A stretch of 64,000 nt of DNA from Alphaproteobacteria bacterium (lineage in GTDB: Bacteria > Pseudomonadota > Alphaproteobacteria > UBA6615). The position numbers were made by a program, and so were the translations under genes. A model generated the notes under the pieces. It saw only the letters and a program-made list of their open reading frames with translations, was not told the origin of the DNA and did no database searches. Of the stretch, positions 42,161 to 51,254 are shown one piece after another; the first letter of the stretch is position 1, and each line of letters begins with the position of its first letter. The stretch is from contig JAALLF010000004.1 of NCBI GenBank assembly GCA_011087645.1, forward strand, positions 202,987 through 266,986, written 5' to 3'.

Positions 42161-44269
42161 ATGAGCACTGTCAGGCAAACGCTAAAGTTATGCGATCTAT
42201 ACTTTGTTCAACCTGTGAATAATGATTCTCCTCATCACTATCGAACGCGCAATTGGAAGACGGCACTGATCGGTATCGTCCTACTTCAATTTTTTTCCAT
42301 TGATATATCTCGTATCGCCGTTGCGGCTGAACACCAGGACCAAACGTCGAATGTCGGCGATTGCGGACCGGAGCTAGCTTCCTATTCTGATACCGAGTTG
42401 GATAGCGGTTCAGCGATCTCAAAAAGTGTGACCATAACGCCAGGAAATGTAAGGGTCTCCACGCATATCGAAACGGGCGCGGATAAAGCATCAGAAAATT
42501 GGTTTCCGCCAGACCTTCCCTACCTGTCAGGACAAATTAGTGACGTCCATTTCGATGCAGACGGTCAACGTGGTTGGGCCGTGGGAGAAAACGGTACAAT
42601 TATTCATACCACCGATGGCGGTACGAATTGGCTGCGTCAGGACAGTTGCACGCTATCGAACCTATCGAGTGTTCACTTCTTACCGGACGGGCATGCTGGT
42701 TGGGCTGCGGGAACTCGAGGTACTATTGTTACTACAAACGACGGCGGTAAATCTTGGAAACGGCAGGAAACCGAAACAGCCGCCTATTTAACAGATATCC
42801 TATTTTCACCCGACGGGCTGGTGGGCTTGGCTGTTGGTAGCAAGGGCACGATCCTACGATGGGCGGACAGCGGCAGTTCGTGGAAATTACAAACCAGCGG
42901 CACTGTAAAATTTCTATTTGGAGTACACATTGATCCACGAGGAAAACTGAGTTGGGCAGTCGGAGACAAAGGAGCCGTACTTCAAACGGACGACGGTGGC
43001 CTAACTTGGGCCGACTTGTCCGACGGATTGCCTGACGGAAAGAACCGGCTGCGCGATGTATTTTTTATCGCGAATGGCAGCACTGGCTGGGCAGTCGGCC
43101 TAGACGGAATCATACAAAGTACGGACGGAGGTAGAACCTGGCAGTCACGACGACTTGACGAGAAGGTTCCACTACAATCTGTCTATTTCCTGTCTGATGG
43201 CAAAACTGGTTGGGCTGTCGGAAACCGCGGCAATATCCTGAAAACAACAGATGGCGGTGAGAATTGGGCGTCGCAAAACAGCAATACAGCGAATTACTTG
43301 TTCGGCGTCCATCTACACCCTGACGGGAAAACTGGCTGGGCGGTCGGCGAAGGCGAGGTGTTGCGGTCCGATGATGGGGGCGCATCTTGGCACCGACAAA
43401 CTCGCGGAACCTTCGCTGACCTCAATGATGTCGAATTCCACATAGGTGGAAATATCGGCTGGATTGTTGGCGATCGCGGTACGATTTTGAGCACGCGCGA
43501 TGGCGGAAAGATTTGGCAGCAACAGCACAGCGGAATCTCCGGAAATTTGCGCGGTGTGCACTTCCACTCGAGAGGTATGCTGGGTTGGGCCGTGGGCGAT
43601 CAGGGAACGATCTTACAAACGATTGATGGCGGACAGACTTGGGCACCGCAGTTGAGTGGTACGAAACTAACTCTGTTTGACGTTCACTTCCTCCCGTCTG
43701 GTGAAGTCGGATGGGCCGTCGGCGACCTCTCAACCCTTCTAAAAACGGAAAATGGGGGTAGAACTTGGGAAATTCGACAGTCTGGCTGGCCTGACCTCTT
43801 CACCAGCGTCCAATTCCATGACGCGGGCGAACTTGGGTGGATTACAGGCGCTGCAGCAAAAGTGCTCCGTTCGGATAATGGAGGAGCAACTTGGACGCGC
43901 GAAATAGGCGAAGTTTTTGGACATTTTCGCGACGTTTATTTCCTGCCAGATGGCGAAACAGGCTGGGCGGTGGGAAATCGGGGCCTGATCTTTTATTCGT
44001 CGGATGGCGGTCAATCGTGGGAATCGCGGCCCAGTGGAACCGATTTAGATATCAACGGAGTACGTTTCGAAGTGAACGGCCAGATCGGTTGGGCGGTTGG
44101 CGAGCGGGGTATTATTTTAAGCACAGAAGATGGAGGTAAAAATTGGGAGCGGAAACCCAGCGGATCGTTCAAGGAGCTTAATAGAGTATACCTCCAGCCC
44201 GATGGCACCCTTGGTTGGATTGTGGGAGAAGACGGCACAATCCTTTTAGGACGTGGTTTAAAGCCATAG
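42161..44269 (+). CDS. Ycf48/BNR-like beta-propeller repeat protein
   Basis: About 702 residues. The N-terminus includes a hydrophobic segment (WKTALIGIVLLQFFSIDISRIAVAA) that looks like a late signal peptide cleaved near AVAA. The rest is 14 repeats of about 43 residues of the type GWAVGxxGTILxTxDGGxxW, ending in the last repeat at the C-terminus. Ycf48-like propellers have seven such blades, so 14 would make two. Outside phototrophs these proteins are mostly secreted or surface-bound with unknown roles. ATG 42161 (MSTVRQT) is likely; 42089 is possible. AT-rich codon use supports transfer. Function is not known. Confidence 0.8.
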   Translation: MSTVRQTLKLCDLYFVQPVNNDSPHHYRTRNWKTALIGIVLLQFFSIDISRIAVAAEHQDQTSNVGDCGPELASYSDTELDSGSAISKSVTITPGNVRVSTHIETGADKASENWFPPDLPYLSGQISDVHFDADGQRGWAVGENGTIIHTTDGGTNWLRQDSCTLSNLSSVHFLPDGHAGWAAGTRGTIVTTNDGGKSWKRQETETAAYLTDILFSPDGLVGLAVGSKGTILRWADSGSSWKLQTSGTVKFLFGVHIDPRGKLSWAVGDKGAVLQTDDGGLTWADLSDGLPDGKNRLRDVFFIANGSTGWAVGLDGIIQSTDGGRTWQSRRLDEKVPLQSVYFLSDGKTGWAVGNRGNILKTTDGGENWASQNSNTANYLFGVHLHPDGKTGWAVGEGEVLRSDDGGASWHRQTRGTFADLNDVEFHIGGNIGWIVGDRGTILSTRDGGKIWQQQHSGISGNLRGVHFHSRGMLGWAVGDQGTILQTIDGGQTWAPQLSGTKLTLFDVHFLPSGEVGWAVGDLSTLLKTENGGRTWEIRQSGWPDLFTSVQFHDAGELGWITGAAAKVLRSDNGGATWTREIGEVFGHFRDVYFLPDGETGWAVGNRGLIFYSSDGGQSWESRPSGTDLDINGVRFEVNGQIGWAVGERGIILSTEDGGKNWERKPSGSFKELNRVYLQPDGTLGWIVGEDGTILLGRGLKP

Positions 44270-44492
44270 CAGAACACACCCAAATAAGCATTGCGGCTAA
44301 TGTGCACAATTTCCGGTGGTCCGTGAAACAGCTGCTGTCTGTGACTGCTGTTGGCTATACCCCGCCCTCAGCGGAATGTACGCTCAAGATTGGAATTCAC
44401 CCCAACTTCAGAGATCCGACGATTTCACGGCACGAACTGGGGGGTAGAGCCGCCGTAAAACGGACCGCGTTACTATAGCTAGAGTTGATCGA

Positions 44493-45518
44493 CTACCGAC
44501 ATTGAAAGTGTTTCTTTGGTTGCTGACCGCGTTCCCATTGCCACAGCGAGCCATCTTTCAATAGAGCCAGGCTGCTACTTTGATCCGCCGCAGCTGCTAC
44601 GACATCTTCCAGGACCTGCACGGGATCGAGACCGATATCGCGCCCCCAATGCCACAATGTGCCATCTCGTATTGCCAAACTGTGGCTAGAACCCGTCGCT
44701 ATAGCGTCAGCCTCGTGGAATATCGGCCCCCAAGAAACTGCTTTGTCGCCGAGGCCGTGGCGCCCAAGCGGGCCGTATATGTTGCCGCCGGTTCCCATGA
44801 CGGTGCCATCCTGCCTCAGCAATATCCCATGGCCGGTATGGGCCTTGATGGCGACCACCGCGCTCGCAACGGGAACGAAGGCGTCGGATGGTTTTAGCTT
44901 TCCGTCACCATATTGTCCTCGGTGCGCAAGCCCCTTAACGAAGAGAGTGCCATCGTTCGTGACGAAGTAATCGGCGCTGTCGCCGATACTCGCGGTTACG
45001 ATTGAGACGCCAACCTTTTCGGGTTGCAGCAAGTCGCCCTCTCCGAACGAACTTTTTGGGCGCGCCACATACATGAAGGTTCCATCCGCGCGTGCTGCAA
45101 ACACGCCGGATCGGCCGGCCGCAAACCAAATGACTTGATCGAGAACTTCCTGCGTCTCATCTAGATTATCGCCCCAGGTTAAAAGCACACCAGCTTTCGT
45201 CAGGACATAGCTTGCATCCCTACCGACGCCGACTTGAATAACCTGCTCTGCAACGCGCCTTGGGTCATCGTCTCCACTCCATTGATAGGCTGTCCGATCG
45301 CACAGCAGCATTTTTCGGTCGTAGTATGCTGCGAGGTGTGATGACGTGCTATCCGCGTAGCCTGGACCGCCGCCCAAAAGTAGGCATGTAACCGAAAGGA
45401 AAGTAGTTTTGAGGGTTAAATTGGATTTCGCCCTGCCGCTACGACTGAGGCGCGTGCGTAGCCTAGAAAGGGATAGGTAAGGGCAGAGATCGATTGGGCG
45501 CACAAATGGCCTCCTCAT
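44493..45518 (-). CDS. RCC1-repeat (beta-propeller) exported protein
   Basis: This 341-residue protein has an extended basic N-terminus. A hydrophobic core then cleaves after GYA (about residue 55), so it is probably exported. The rest is RCC1-type repeats of about 45-50 residues with the pattern VxxGxxHSLAIRDGTLWHWG, VGRDASYVLTKAGVLLTWGDN, AAADQSSSLALLKDGSLWQW and similar; about six can be counted. RCC1 propellers act in protein binding. It is convergent with the Ycf48-like gene in the same inserted segment, and both have WD-like propeller folds. No catalytic residue is visible. Confidence 0.75.
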   Translation of the reverse strand: MRRPFVRPIDLCPYLSLSRLRTRLSRSGRAKSNLTLKTTFLSVTCLLLGGGPGYADSTSSHLAAYYDRKMLLCDRTAYQWSGDDDPRRVAEQVIQVGVGRDASYVLTKAGVLLTWGDNLDETQEVLDQVIWFAAGRSGVFAARADGTFMYVARPKSSFGEGDLLQPEKVGVSIVTASIGDSADYFVTNDGTLFVKGLAHRGQYGDGKLKPSDAFVPVASAVVAIKAHTGHGILLRQDGTVMGTGGNIYGPLGRHGLGDKAVSWGPIFHEADAIATGSSHSLAIRDGTLWHWGRDIGLDPVQVLEDVVAAAADQSSSLALLKDGSLWQWERGQQPKKHFQCR

Positions 45519-45606
45519 AGCTAATCCCGGTCGTCAGTGGGGACCGTCAATTACGACCGTTGTTGCGCCAACTTCAGACATGCAACGATTTCACGTTAGG
45601 ACTCGC

Positions 45607-45799
45607 GGGTAAACCCGTCGTAATCGGCGGCAGCATCCCCAACGACATCTTCGCCGAACTGCTCGGCCTGTCGACGGTCTGGGTGCCGCACTCCGACGCC
45701 GGTTGTGCTCAGCACGCGCCGAACGAGCACATGTTGGCCAGTGTCGCGCGAGGGCCTGCAGGTTATGACCGGCCTGTTTTGGGATATTGGCGACGTGTA
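45607..45799 (+). pseudogene. Degenerate duplicate of the M20 peptidase 3' end
   Basis: The sequence repeats 41823-42029 with few substitutions: IGGSIPNDIFAELLGLSTVWVPHS is encoded again, with Tyr changed to Asp after it. A two-base deletion after LASVA shifts the frame, so the rest of the homologous DNA no longer encodes the peptidase. In the original frame this copy ends GDV-TAA. A short open frame crosses it but has no start context or upstream peptidase domains, so it is non-functional. Confidence 0.85.
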
Positions 45800-45976
45800 A
45801 ATTACCGCGAAAATTATCTTTTAGATTTGTTTTAAGTTTCTCGAAAATATTAGGAATTCCTTCACAAAGCCCCGCCAATTTCAGCAGATAGGCATATCTT
45901 CGTATGTCGTTTGTTATCTGGGTTGTCTCGTTAGGTTCCCCGATACGTCTTTAAATACGAAACAATCGGGGTTCCA

Positions 45977-48157
45977 ATGAAATCGCTATCCTTCTTAAAT
46001 ATGCGCCTGGCGCAAAAACTGCCGGCCATGTTTATCGGGTGCGCCTTGATCGCCGTATTGGCCATCGGTGTCACCAGCTTCTTGTCCGGTTCCAATATCG
46101 TCAGTTCGCTTGCCGCGTCGAAACTCCAAGCGCTCGAGGAAACCCGTAAGGGCGCGATCGCCGACTATCTGGCAACGATCGAACAAGATATGCGCTTTGT
46201 CGCGGGGAGCCCGTTTACCCATGAAGCGGTAAAGGCCTTCACATCTGGCTGGAAGGCCATCGACGGGAACCGAACCGAATTTCTGCAAGATCATTATATT
46301 ACGGACAATCCCCATCCGACCGGGCAGAAGGAAAACCTCGATTTCGCCGAGGACGGCTCGCTATACAGCGCCATACATGGCCGTTTCCATCCCTGGTTTC
46401 GCCAGTTTCTGCGCGAACGAGGCTATTACGATATCTTCCTGTTCGATCTCGACGGCGACCTAGTCTACACGGTGTTCAAGGAACTCGACTACGCCACCAA
46501 CCTCGACAATGGCGAGTACCGGACGACCGATCTGGGCAACGCCTTCCGCGCCGGCCGCGACGCCAAGGCATCGGGCGATCTGACGTTCTTCGATTTTAAA
46601 CCCTATGCGCCAAGCGCCGGTGCGCCAGCCAGCTTCATCAGCACCCCGCTCATCGACGAGACGGGCACTAAGATCGGCGTGTTGGTATTCCAGATGCCGA
46701 TCGACGGCATCAATAATGTCATGCAGGTGAATGCCGGTCTCGGCGAAACCGGCGAGGTCTTTATCGTTGGCGCCGACAATCTCATGCGCAGCGATTCGCG
46801 CTTCTCGGAAGAATCCACCATCCTCGCGAGAACCGTCGACATTGACCCGGTTCATCGGGCGATCGCCGGCGAATCCGGTGTCGCGGAGTCAGTTGATGCC
46901 GCCGGCGGCGCCGCGATAACGGCCTATTCCCCGCTTGAATTCCACGGCACACGTTGGGCCATCGTCGCGCAACAATCCACCACCGAGATCCTAGGACCCG
47001 TCGCGAGTTTGCGTAATGGCGTCATGATGTGGGGCGCGATTACCATCACGCTTGTTGGCCTGATCGGTTATCTCGTCAGCCGCTCCATCGCGCGGCCCAT
47101 TGTCCGTCTATCGACAACCATGAACACCATCGCCAACGGCGACGTGGATATCGACGTTATCGGCCAAAATCGTGGTGACGAGATCGGCGCCATGGCGAAG
47201 GCCGTCGAATTCTTCCGGCAAAAACTGGCAGACAATGCGCGCCTCGAGGCAGAGCAGAAGCAGGCGGAAGAAAAGCAGAAACAAGCAGCGGTGCAAGCCG
47301 AGGAAGAGAAAAAGGCGGCCATGCAACAGTTCGCCAGCGAATTCGAAACCAGTGTCGGCACCATCGTCGAAGGCGTTTCGAACGGCGCATCGCAGATGAA
47401 ATCCTCGGCAACGTCGATGACGTCAGCCGCCGACGAGGCCAGCAGCCGCGCCACGGCCGTTGCCTCGGCAGCGGAAGAAGCCTCGGTGAATGTGCAAACC
47501 GTCGCCTCGGCCACCGAGGAGATGACCGCGTCCGTGCAGGAAATCTCCCGCCGCGTGATCCATAGCGCGGAGATCGCGACGGGCGCCGTGACGCAAGCCG
47601 AAGCGGCCAATCAAAAAGTTGAAGGGCTTGCCGAGGCGGCGCAGAAAATCGGTGAGGTGGTCAGCTTGATCAACGATATCGCCGATCAAACCAACCTGCT
47701 GGCGCTCAACGCGACGATCGAGGCCGCGCGCGCCGGTGAGGCCGGCAAGGGCTTCGCGGTGGTGGCGTCTGAGGTTAAGTCACTCGCCAGCCAAACCGCG
47801 ACGGCGACCGAAGATATCGCCGGCCAGATCTCCGCCATTCAGACCTCGACCGACGAAGCGGTCACGGCCATCAAGGGGATCGGTGAGACCATTACCGAGA
47901 TCCGCGAAGTGGCGACGACGGTCGCCTCGGCGGTCGAAGAGCAGGACGCGGCGACCCAAGAGATCGCCATGAATGTTCAACAGGCGGCCACTGGCACCCA
48001 AGATGTTTCGTCGAATATCACCGAAGTGTCCCGCGGCACCCAGGAAACCGGATCGGCGGCGCAGCAGGTGCAATCGGCGGCCGAGCAACTGACCCAACAG
48101 TCGGGCGATCTCGAGACCGCCGTCTCGACCTTCCTCGATAAGGTCAAGGCCGCCTAG
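45977..48157 (+). CDS. Methyl-accepting chemotaxis protein (Cache sensor)
   Basis: This chemoreceptor of 726 residues has TM1 at about 16-38, a large periplasmic Cache-type sensor domain (about 40-345) and TM2 at about 348-370. A HAMP domain follows ([27 protein letters not shown]), then an Ala/Glu-rich linker and a long MCP signalling coiled coil whose tip reads [40 protein letters not shown]. Signals go to CheW/CheA. There is no C-terminal CheR-tethering pentapeptide. It has its own transcription unit, and a 13-bp stem-loop follows it. The ligand is not predictable. Confidence 0.95.
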   Translation: MKSLSFLNMRLAQKLPAMFIGCALIAVLAIGVTSFLSGSNIVSSLAASKLQALEETRKGAIADYLATIEQDMRFVAGSPFTHEAVKAFTSGWKAIDGNRTEFLQDHYITDNPHPTGQKENLDFAEDGSLYSAIHGRFHPWFRQFLRERGYYDIFLFDLDGDLVYTVFKELDYATNLDNGEYRTTDLGNAFRAGRDAKASGDLTFFDFKPYAPSAGAPASFISTPLIDETGTKIGVLVFQMPIDGINNVMQVNAGLGETGEVFIVGADNLMRSDSRFSEESTILARTVDIDPVHRAIAGESGVAESVDAAGGAAITAYSPLEFHGTRWAIVAQQSTTEILGPVASLRNGVMMWGAITITLVGLIGYLVSRSIARPIVRLSTTMNTIANGDVDIDVIGQNRGDEIGAMAKAVEFFRQKLADNARLEAEQKQAEEKQKQAAVQAEEEKKAAMQQFASEFETSVGTIVEGVSNGASQMKSSATSMTSAADEASSRATAVASAAEEASVNVQTVASATEEMTASVQEISRRVIHSAEIATGAVTQAEAANQKVEGLAEAAQKIGEVVSLINDIADQTNLLALNATIEAARAGEAGKGFAVVASEVKSLASQTATATEDIAGQISAIQTSTDEAVTAIKGIGETITEIREVATTVASAVEEQDAATQEIAMNVQQAATGTQDVSSNITEVSRGTQETGSAAQQVQSAAEQLTQQSGDLETAVSTFLDKVKAA

Positions 48158-48202
48158 CGCGGAGCTTACACCACCATAACCGGCCCTCAACGGGTCCCTT
48201 AC

Positions 48203-48236
48203 AACGCCATCTCGGGTATCTATCCGAGATGGCGTT
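48203..48236 (+). terminator. 13-bp stem-loop after the chemoreceptor gene
   Basis: Bases 48203-48215 and 48224-48236 are exact inverses with an 8-nt loop. A GC-moderate stem 46 bp after the stop codon and no T-run suggest Rho-assisted or processing-type termination. Confidence 0.7.
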
Positions 48237-48394
48237 GGTATATCTGCTGATCGGATATGAGCAAACAGAGCTAACTCGCCCTGCTCTCGGCGTACCGCCA
48301 AAGTTGTCAATCGGCTACCCAACCACCATATTAAAGTGCACCGCATCCGCGCAGCTAGGCGCGGTATCTTGCCTCGATGTGGGGAGCTGGCCGC

Positions 48395-49147
48395 ATGTCC
48401 GACGACAACGGACCCTGGAGCGATGACGACGAGGAACCGCCCTCGGGCTTTCCAACGGGGCTGGCTCTATGGGTCGGGCTTCTTCTGGCGGTCGGCATCG
48501 GGATTTGGTTTCTGAACGATCTGTTACCCGGGCAATTATCGTCGGATCGCGATTCCAACCTTGAGATTGTCAGGCTTGTCGCCCTGCTAGCCCTGGTGTC
48601 GAGCGGCTTGGTATTCGCCCGCCAGATTAAGCTCGGCGAAGTGGTGCGCAATATCTCGATCTGGACGGGCTTGGCGGCGATCGTCCTGGTCGGCTATTCC
48701 TTCAGAACCGAATTGGAACAGCTCTACTACCGGGTCAGTGGCGAGTTGGTGCCGAGCAACGCGATCGCCCTCAGCGACGACGAACTTGTCATTAACGCGA
48801 ACGCGGACGGCCATTTCTACATCAACGGACGGGCCAACGGCGAGCGGATCCGATTCTTAGTCGATACCGGCGCCAGCGGGGTCACGTTAAGCCCGCAAGA
48901 CGCGTCGCGCATTGGCATCGATTTGGAGCGGCTGCGGTTTACGCAAAGATTTCAGACCGCCAACGGCATCGGATATGGCGCACCCTACCGGCTCGACAGC
49001 CTGTCCATCGGCGCATTCGATTTCGCCGACATGGATATCTCGATTAACGGCGCCGACATGAGCACCTCGCTTCTCGGCATGTCGGTGCTCAACCGTCTTA
49101 GCGCGTGCACGTTCCAGGGCGACGGCAAACTGTATTTGCGCCGATAG
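48395..49147 (+). CDS. Membrane-anchored retropepsin-like aspartic protease (TIGR02281 type)
   Basis: The 250-residue protein has three predicted membrane helices in its N-terminal half (about 25-40, 60-75, 88-105). A C-terminal clan AA domain has the active motif FLVDTGASGVTLSP and a later hydrophobic-Gly flap-like segment (SLLGMSVLNRL). Such single-lobe proteases dimerise like retroviral protease; in alphaproteobacteria they are widespread with few known substrates. The start ATG 48395 (MSDDNGPW) follows GGGGAGC; an upstream ATG at 48377 is less likely. Confidence 0.87.
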   Translation: MSDDNGPWSDDDEEPPSGFPTGLALWVGLLLAVGIGIWFLNDLLPGQLSSDRDSNLEIVRLVALLALVSSGLVFARQIKLGEVVRNISIWTGLAAIVLVGYSFRTELEQLYYRVSGELVPSNAIALSDDELVINANADGHFYINGRANGERIRFLVDTGASGVTLSPQDASRIGIDLERLRFTQRFQTANGIGYGAPYRLDSLSIGAFDFADMDISINGADMSTSLLGMSVLNRLSACTFQGDGKLYLRR

Positions 49148-49156
49148 CCTGAACCG

Positions 49157-49492
49157 TCAGCTCTTAAATTCGATCTCGTAGCCGATGATATCGGTGTCGC
49201 CGGTGTTGACCGCGTTATGCTCAACCGGCGCCTTATAAGACGAGGTGGTGCCCGGCTCGTAGTCGAAATTCTTCGACGTGCCGTCGGCGAAGTTCGAGGT
49301 CAGCGTGCCCTTGGAGACCCGGATCACGGTGTAATCGAACTCGTGGGTGTGCCAGCCGGTCTGCTCACCGGGCTTGATCACATAATGGATCATGCGCGAA
49401 CGCTCGTCTTCGTGCACCACCACATGGGGCGCGGCGGTGCGGTCGTCGGCCATGGGCGTGTAGGATCTTGCTTTTGCTGCGGCGGTCGTCAT
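49157..49492 (-). CDS. Cupin-domain protein
   Basis: This small single-domain cupin of 111 residues has metal motif 1, TGWHTHEFDYTVIRVSKG (His, His), and a motif 2-like stretch, SYKAPVEHNAVNTG. The ATG at 49492 follows GAGGGG; the frame extends further upstream without better signals. It is convergent with the retropepsin-like gene and on the same strand as the upstream fadL-like gene, separated by 90 bp. Enzymatic activity is unknown. Confidence 0.82.
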   Translation of the reverse strand: MTTAAAKARSYTPMADDRTAAPHVVVHEDERSRMIHYVIKPGEQTGWHTHEFDYTVIRVSKGTLTSNFADGTSKNFDYEPGTTSSYKAPVEHNAVNTGDTDIIGYEIEFKS

Positions 49493-49582
49493 GGGTTCCC
49501 CTCGGTTTATGGCGTTATCTGCAACCGCCCCCAGGGTATCGCCCACGATCCGTTCTTGGCAATGGCGCCGAACAGTACCCGC

Positions 49583-50968
49583 CTAAAACCGGTAGGTCGC
49601 CTGCAACCCGAACAGATCGACCGAGCCGTTATACTCGGCGGCAAGATTGCCCCGGAAGGTATTGCCGGTGCCGCCGGTCGACAGATTGATCGTCGGGTCG
49701 TCGACGAAAATATGGGTGTAGGACAAATTGACCGTCAGTTCGGGAAACGGCGTATAGGCCGCCCCCAGTGAGGTCCAGTAACGGTCTTCATCGGGAATCC
49801 GCGGGGTGCGGGTTTCATCGGGGATCGGCGATTCGTCATAGGCCGCGCCGACCCGGAAGGTCCAATTGTCGGTCCAGCGATAGGTCGCGCCAACAGCAAA
49901 GAACCAGGTGTTGTTGTAACTCGTCTCGGTGAAGTTATCGGGCTGGCCTGGATTGTCGAAGCGGATGCGCAGTTCGTAGAACTGGCTCCAGCGGGTCCAC
50001 GCCGCCTCGCCCATCACCGCCCATTGGTCGTCGAGCTCGTGATACACACCAAACGATGCGGTCTCCGGCAGGGTTGCGGTGACGGCGGCGCCAGTATCGA
50101 CGAACGGCGACGGGGTCGCCAAGCCCTGCAATATCGCCGCGGTGCCCGAACCATCGAGCAGGAATTTGGCCTCGCCCTCGACTTCATGCTCAATTTTCGA
50201 GCGATAGCCGACACCGAAACGAGTGCCGGGCAAGGGCTCGACCAGCGCGCCGAAGGTGTAACCAAAGCCGACATCGTCGCCTTCGACTTTAGCCTCGCCA
50301 TCTTGCTGACCGGGAACGCCGACCGCGCCGACGGTTTGCGCGAAGGCGATGGTGCCAAAGTCGACCGCGTTCGTCAGGCTCACATCGATATAATTGACCT
50401 GAACGCCGGCGCCCAGCGACAGCCAATCGTTGACCCGGTAGGCGACGGTTGGATTGACATCAACCGTCAGCAGCTTTGAATTCAGCGCGTGATAGCGGCC
50501 AACCCAGTCGTCCTCATAATCGGTCTCCAGGCCAAACGGCACATTGAGGGCGATGGCGGCTTTAAAATCCGGGTGAAGATCGAAGAAGCCATAATTCGCC
50601 GGCAACACGCCGTTGACGCCGATATCGTCGCGGGTTGTGCTCCCCGACAGGCTGCCGCCGAGAACCGTCGAGGCCGAGGCGCCCTCTAATTCCGAACGCG
50701 GCGCGATATAGGTCACACTCAAACTCGCCTGGTTGCCGGAATGGCGGGTTAGCCCGGCCGGGTTGAAAAACATGTAGCTGACATCTTCAGCGGCGGCGGT
50801 CGCGCCAGCGAAGGCGTTGCCCATGGCCGTCGCGCTTTGTTCGCGTAGCGCAAACCCGGAACCCTGTGCAACCTGCGAACCCGCGACCAGCGTTGGAACA
50901 GCAAGCGAAACCATCGCGACATATCGGGCGGCCTGACGCCAAACCGGTGCAAGATGTTGCATCTTCAA
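49583..50968 (-). CDS. FadL/TodX-family outer-membrane transport protein
   Basis: The 461-residue outer-membrane beta-barrel has a signal peptide (about 1-36, cleavage near AQGSG). It continues with the FadL hatch motif GFALREQSATAMGNAFAGATAAAEDVSYMFFNPAGLT and ends with an aromatic residue (LQATYRF). The family takes up long-chain fatty acids or hydrophobic aromatics by lateral diffusion. A full CtrA-type box lies about 170 bp upstream. Confidence 0.93.
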   Translation of the reverse strand: MKMQHLAPVWRQAARYVAMVSLAVPTLVAGSQVAQGSGFALREQSATAMGNAFAGATAAAEDVSYMFFNPAGLTRHSGNQASLSVTYIAPRSELEGASASTVLGGSLSGSTTRDDIGVNGVLPANYGFFDLHPDFKAAIALNVPFGLETDYEDDWVGRYHALNSKLLTVDVNPTVAYRVNDWLSLGAGVQVNYIDVSLTNAVDFGTIAFAQTVGAVGVPGQQDGEAKVEGDDVGFGYTFGALVEPLPGTRFGVGYRSKIEHEVEGEAKFLLDGSGTAAILQGLATPSPFVDTGAAVTATLPETASFGVYHELDDQWAVMGEAAWTRWSQFYELRIRFDNPGQPDNFTETSYNNTWFFAVGATYRWTDNWTFRVGAAYDESPIPDETRTPRIPDEDRYWTSLGAAYTPFPELTVNLSYTHIFVDDPTINLSTGGTGNTFRGNLAAEYNGSVDLFGLQATYRF

Positions 50969-51136
50969 TCTTTCCCCAGACGCCGAAATCGGCGCTTGGT
51001 TTTGGGCGGGCGCACCTCATATCCGACCATCGCATCCAATGGCCATCGCCGACGGTCTCACTTCGCGCCGACCTAATTCTGTGTCGTAAAAACCAGGAGC
51101 GACCGCCGAGGCAGCGTTCATCAAGCGGTAATATGG

Positions 51137-51151
51137 TTAACAAAAGGTTAA
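51137..51151. promoter_or_regulatory. CtrA box TTAA-N7-TTAA upstream of the FadL gene
   Basis: TTAACAAAAGGTTAA is an exact match to the Caulobacter CtrA consensus TTAA-N7-TTAA. An ATGG directly upstream also gives a TTAACCAT half-site on the other strand. It sits in the 286-bp gap before fadL. CtrA is conserved in most alphaproteobacteria, so it may regulate this porin, but a single site does not prove it. Confidence 0.45.
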
Positions 51152-51254
51152 CGCGCGCCGTTTTCTGCTGCTTTGGGGAAAGGGTGGAAATCGCGAAACA
51201 GCTATTCCGGGTCGGGCATTATCGCCAGCGCGAGCCGGTGGACCGGTGCTTGCC

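Larger units (their letters stand above)
42052..45606. mobile_element. Probable inserted segment at the M20 peptidase 3' end
   Basis: This stretch lies between the peptidase stop and a degenerate second copy of the peptidase 3' end (45607-45799). Its two genes, a Ycf48-like and an RCC1-like repeat protein, have no link to neighbours. Codons in 42161-44269 are markedly more AT-rich than the surrounding genes. No transposase or integrase is present, so the mechanism is unknown. An integrated element that replaced the gene end, or a tandem duplication later filled with foreign DNA, are both possible. Confidence 0.55.

Noticed and set aside
45560..45835. Possible 91-residue gene with a peptidase-like segment.
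   Set aside because: It is a truncated and frameshifted copy of the M20 peptidase 3' end, lacking the catalytic domain; recorded as a pseudogene.
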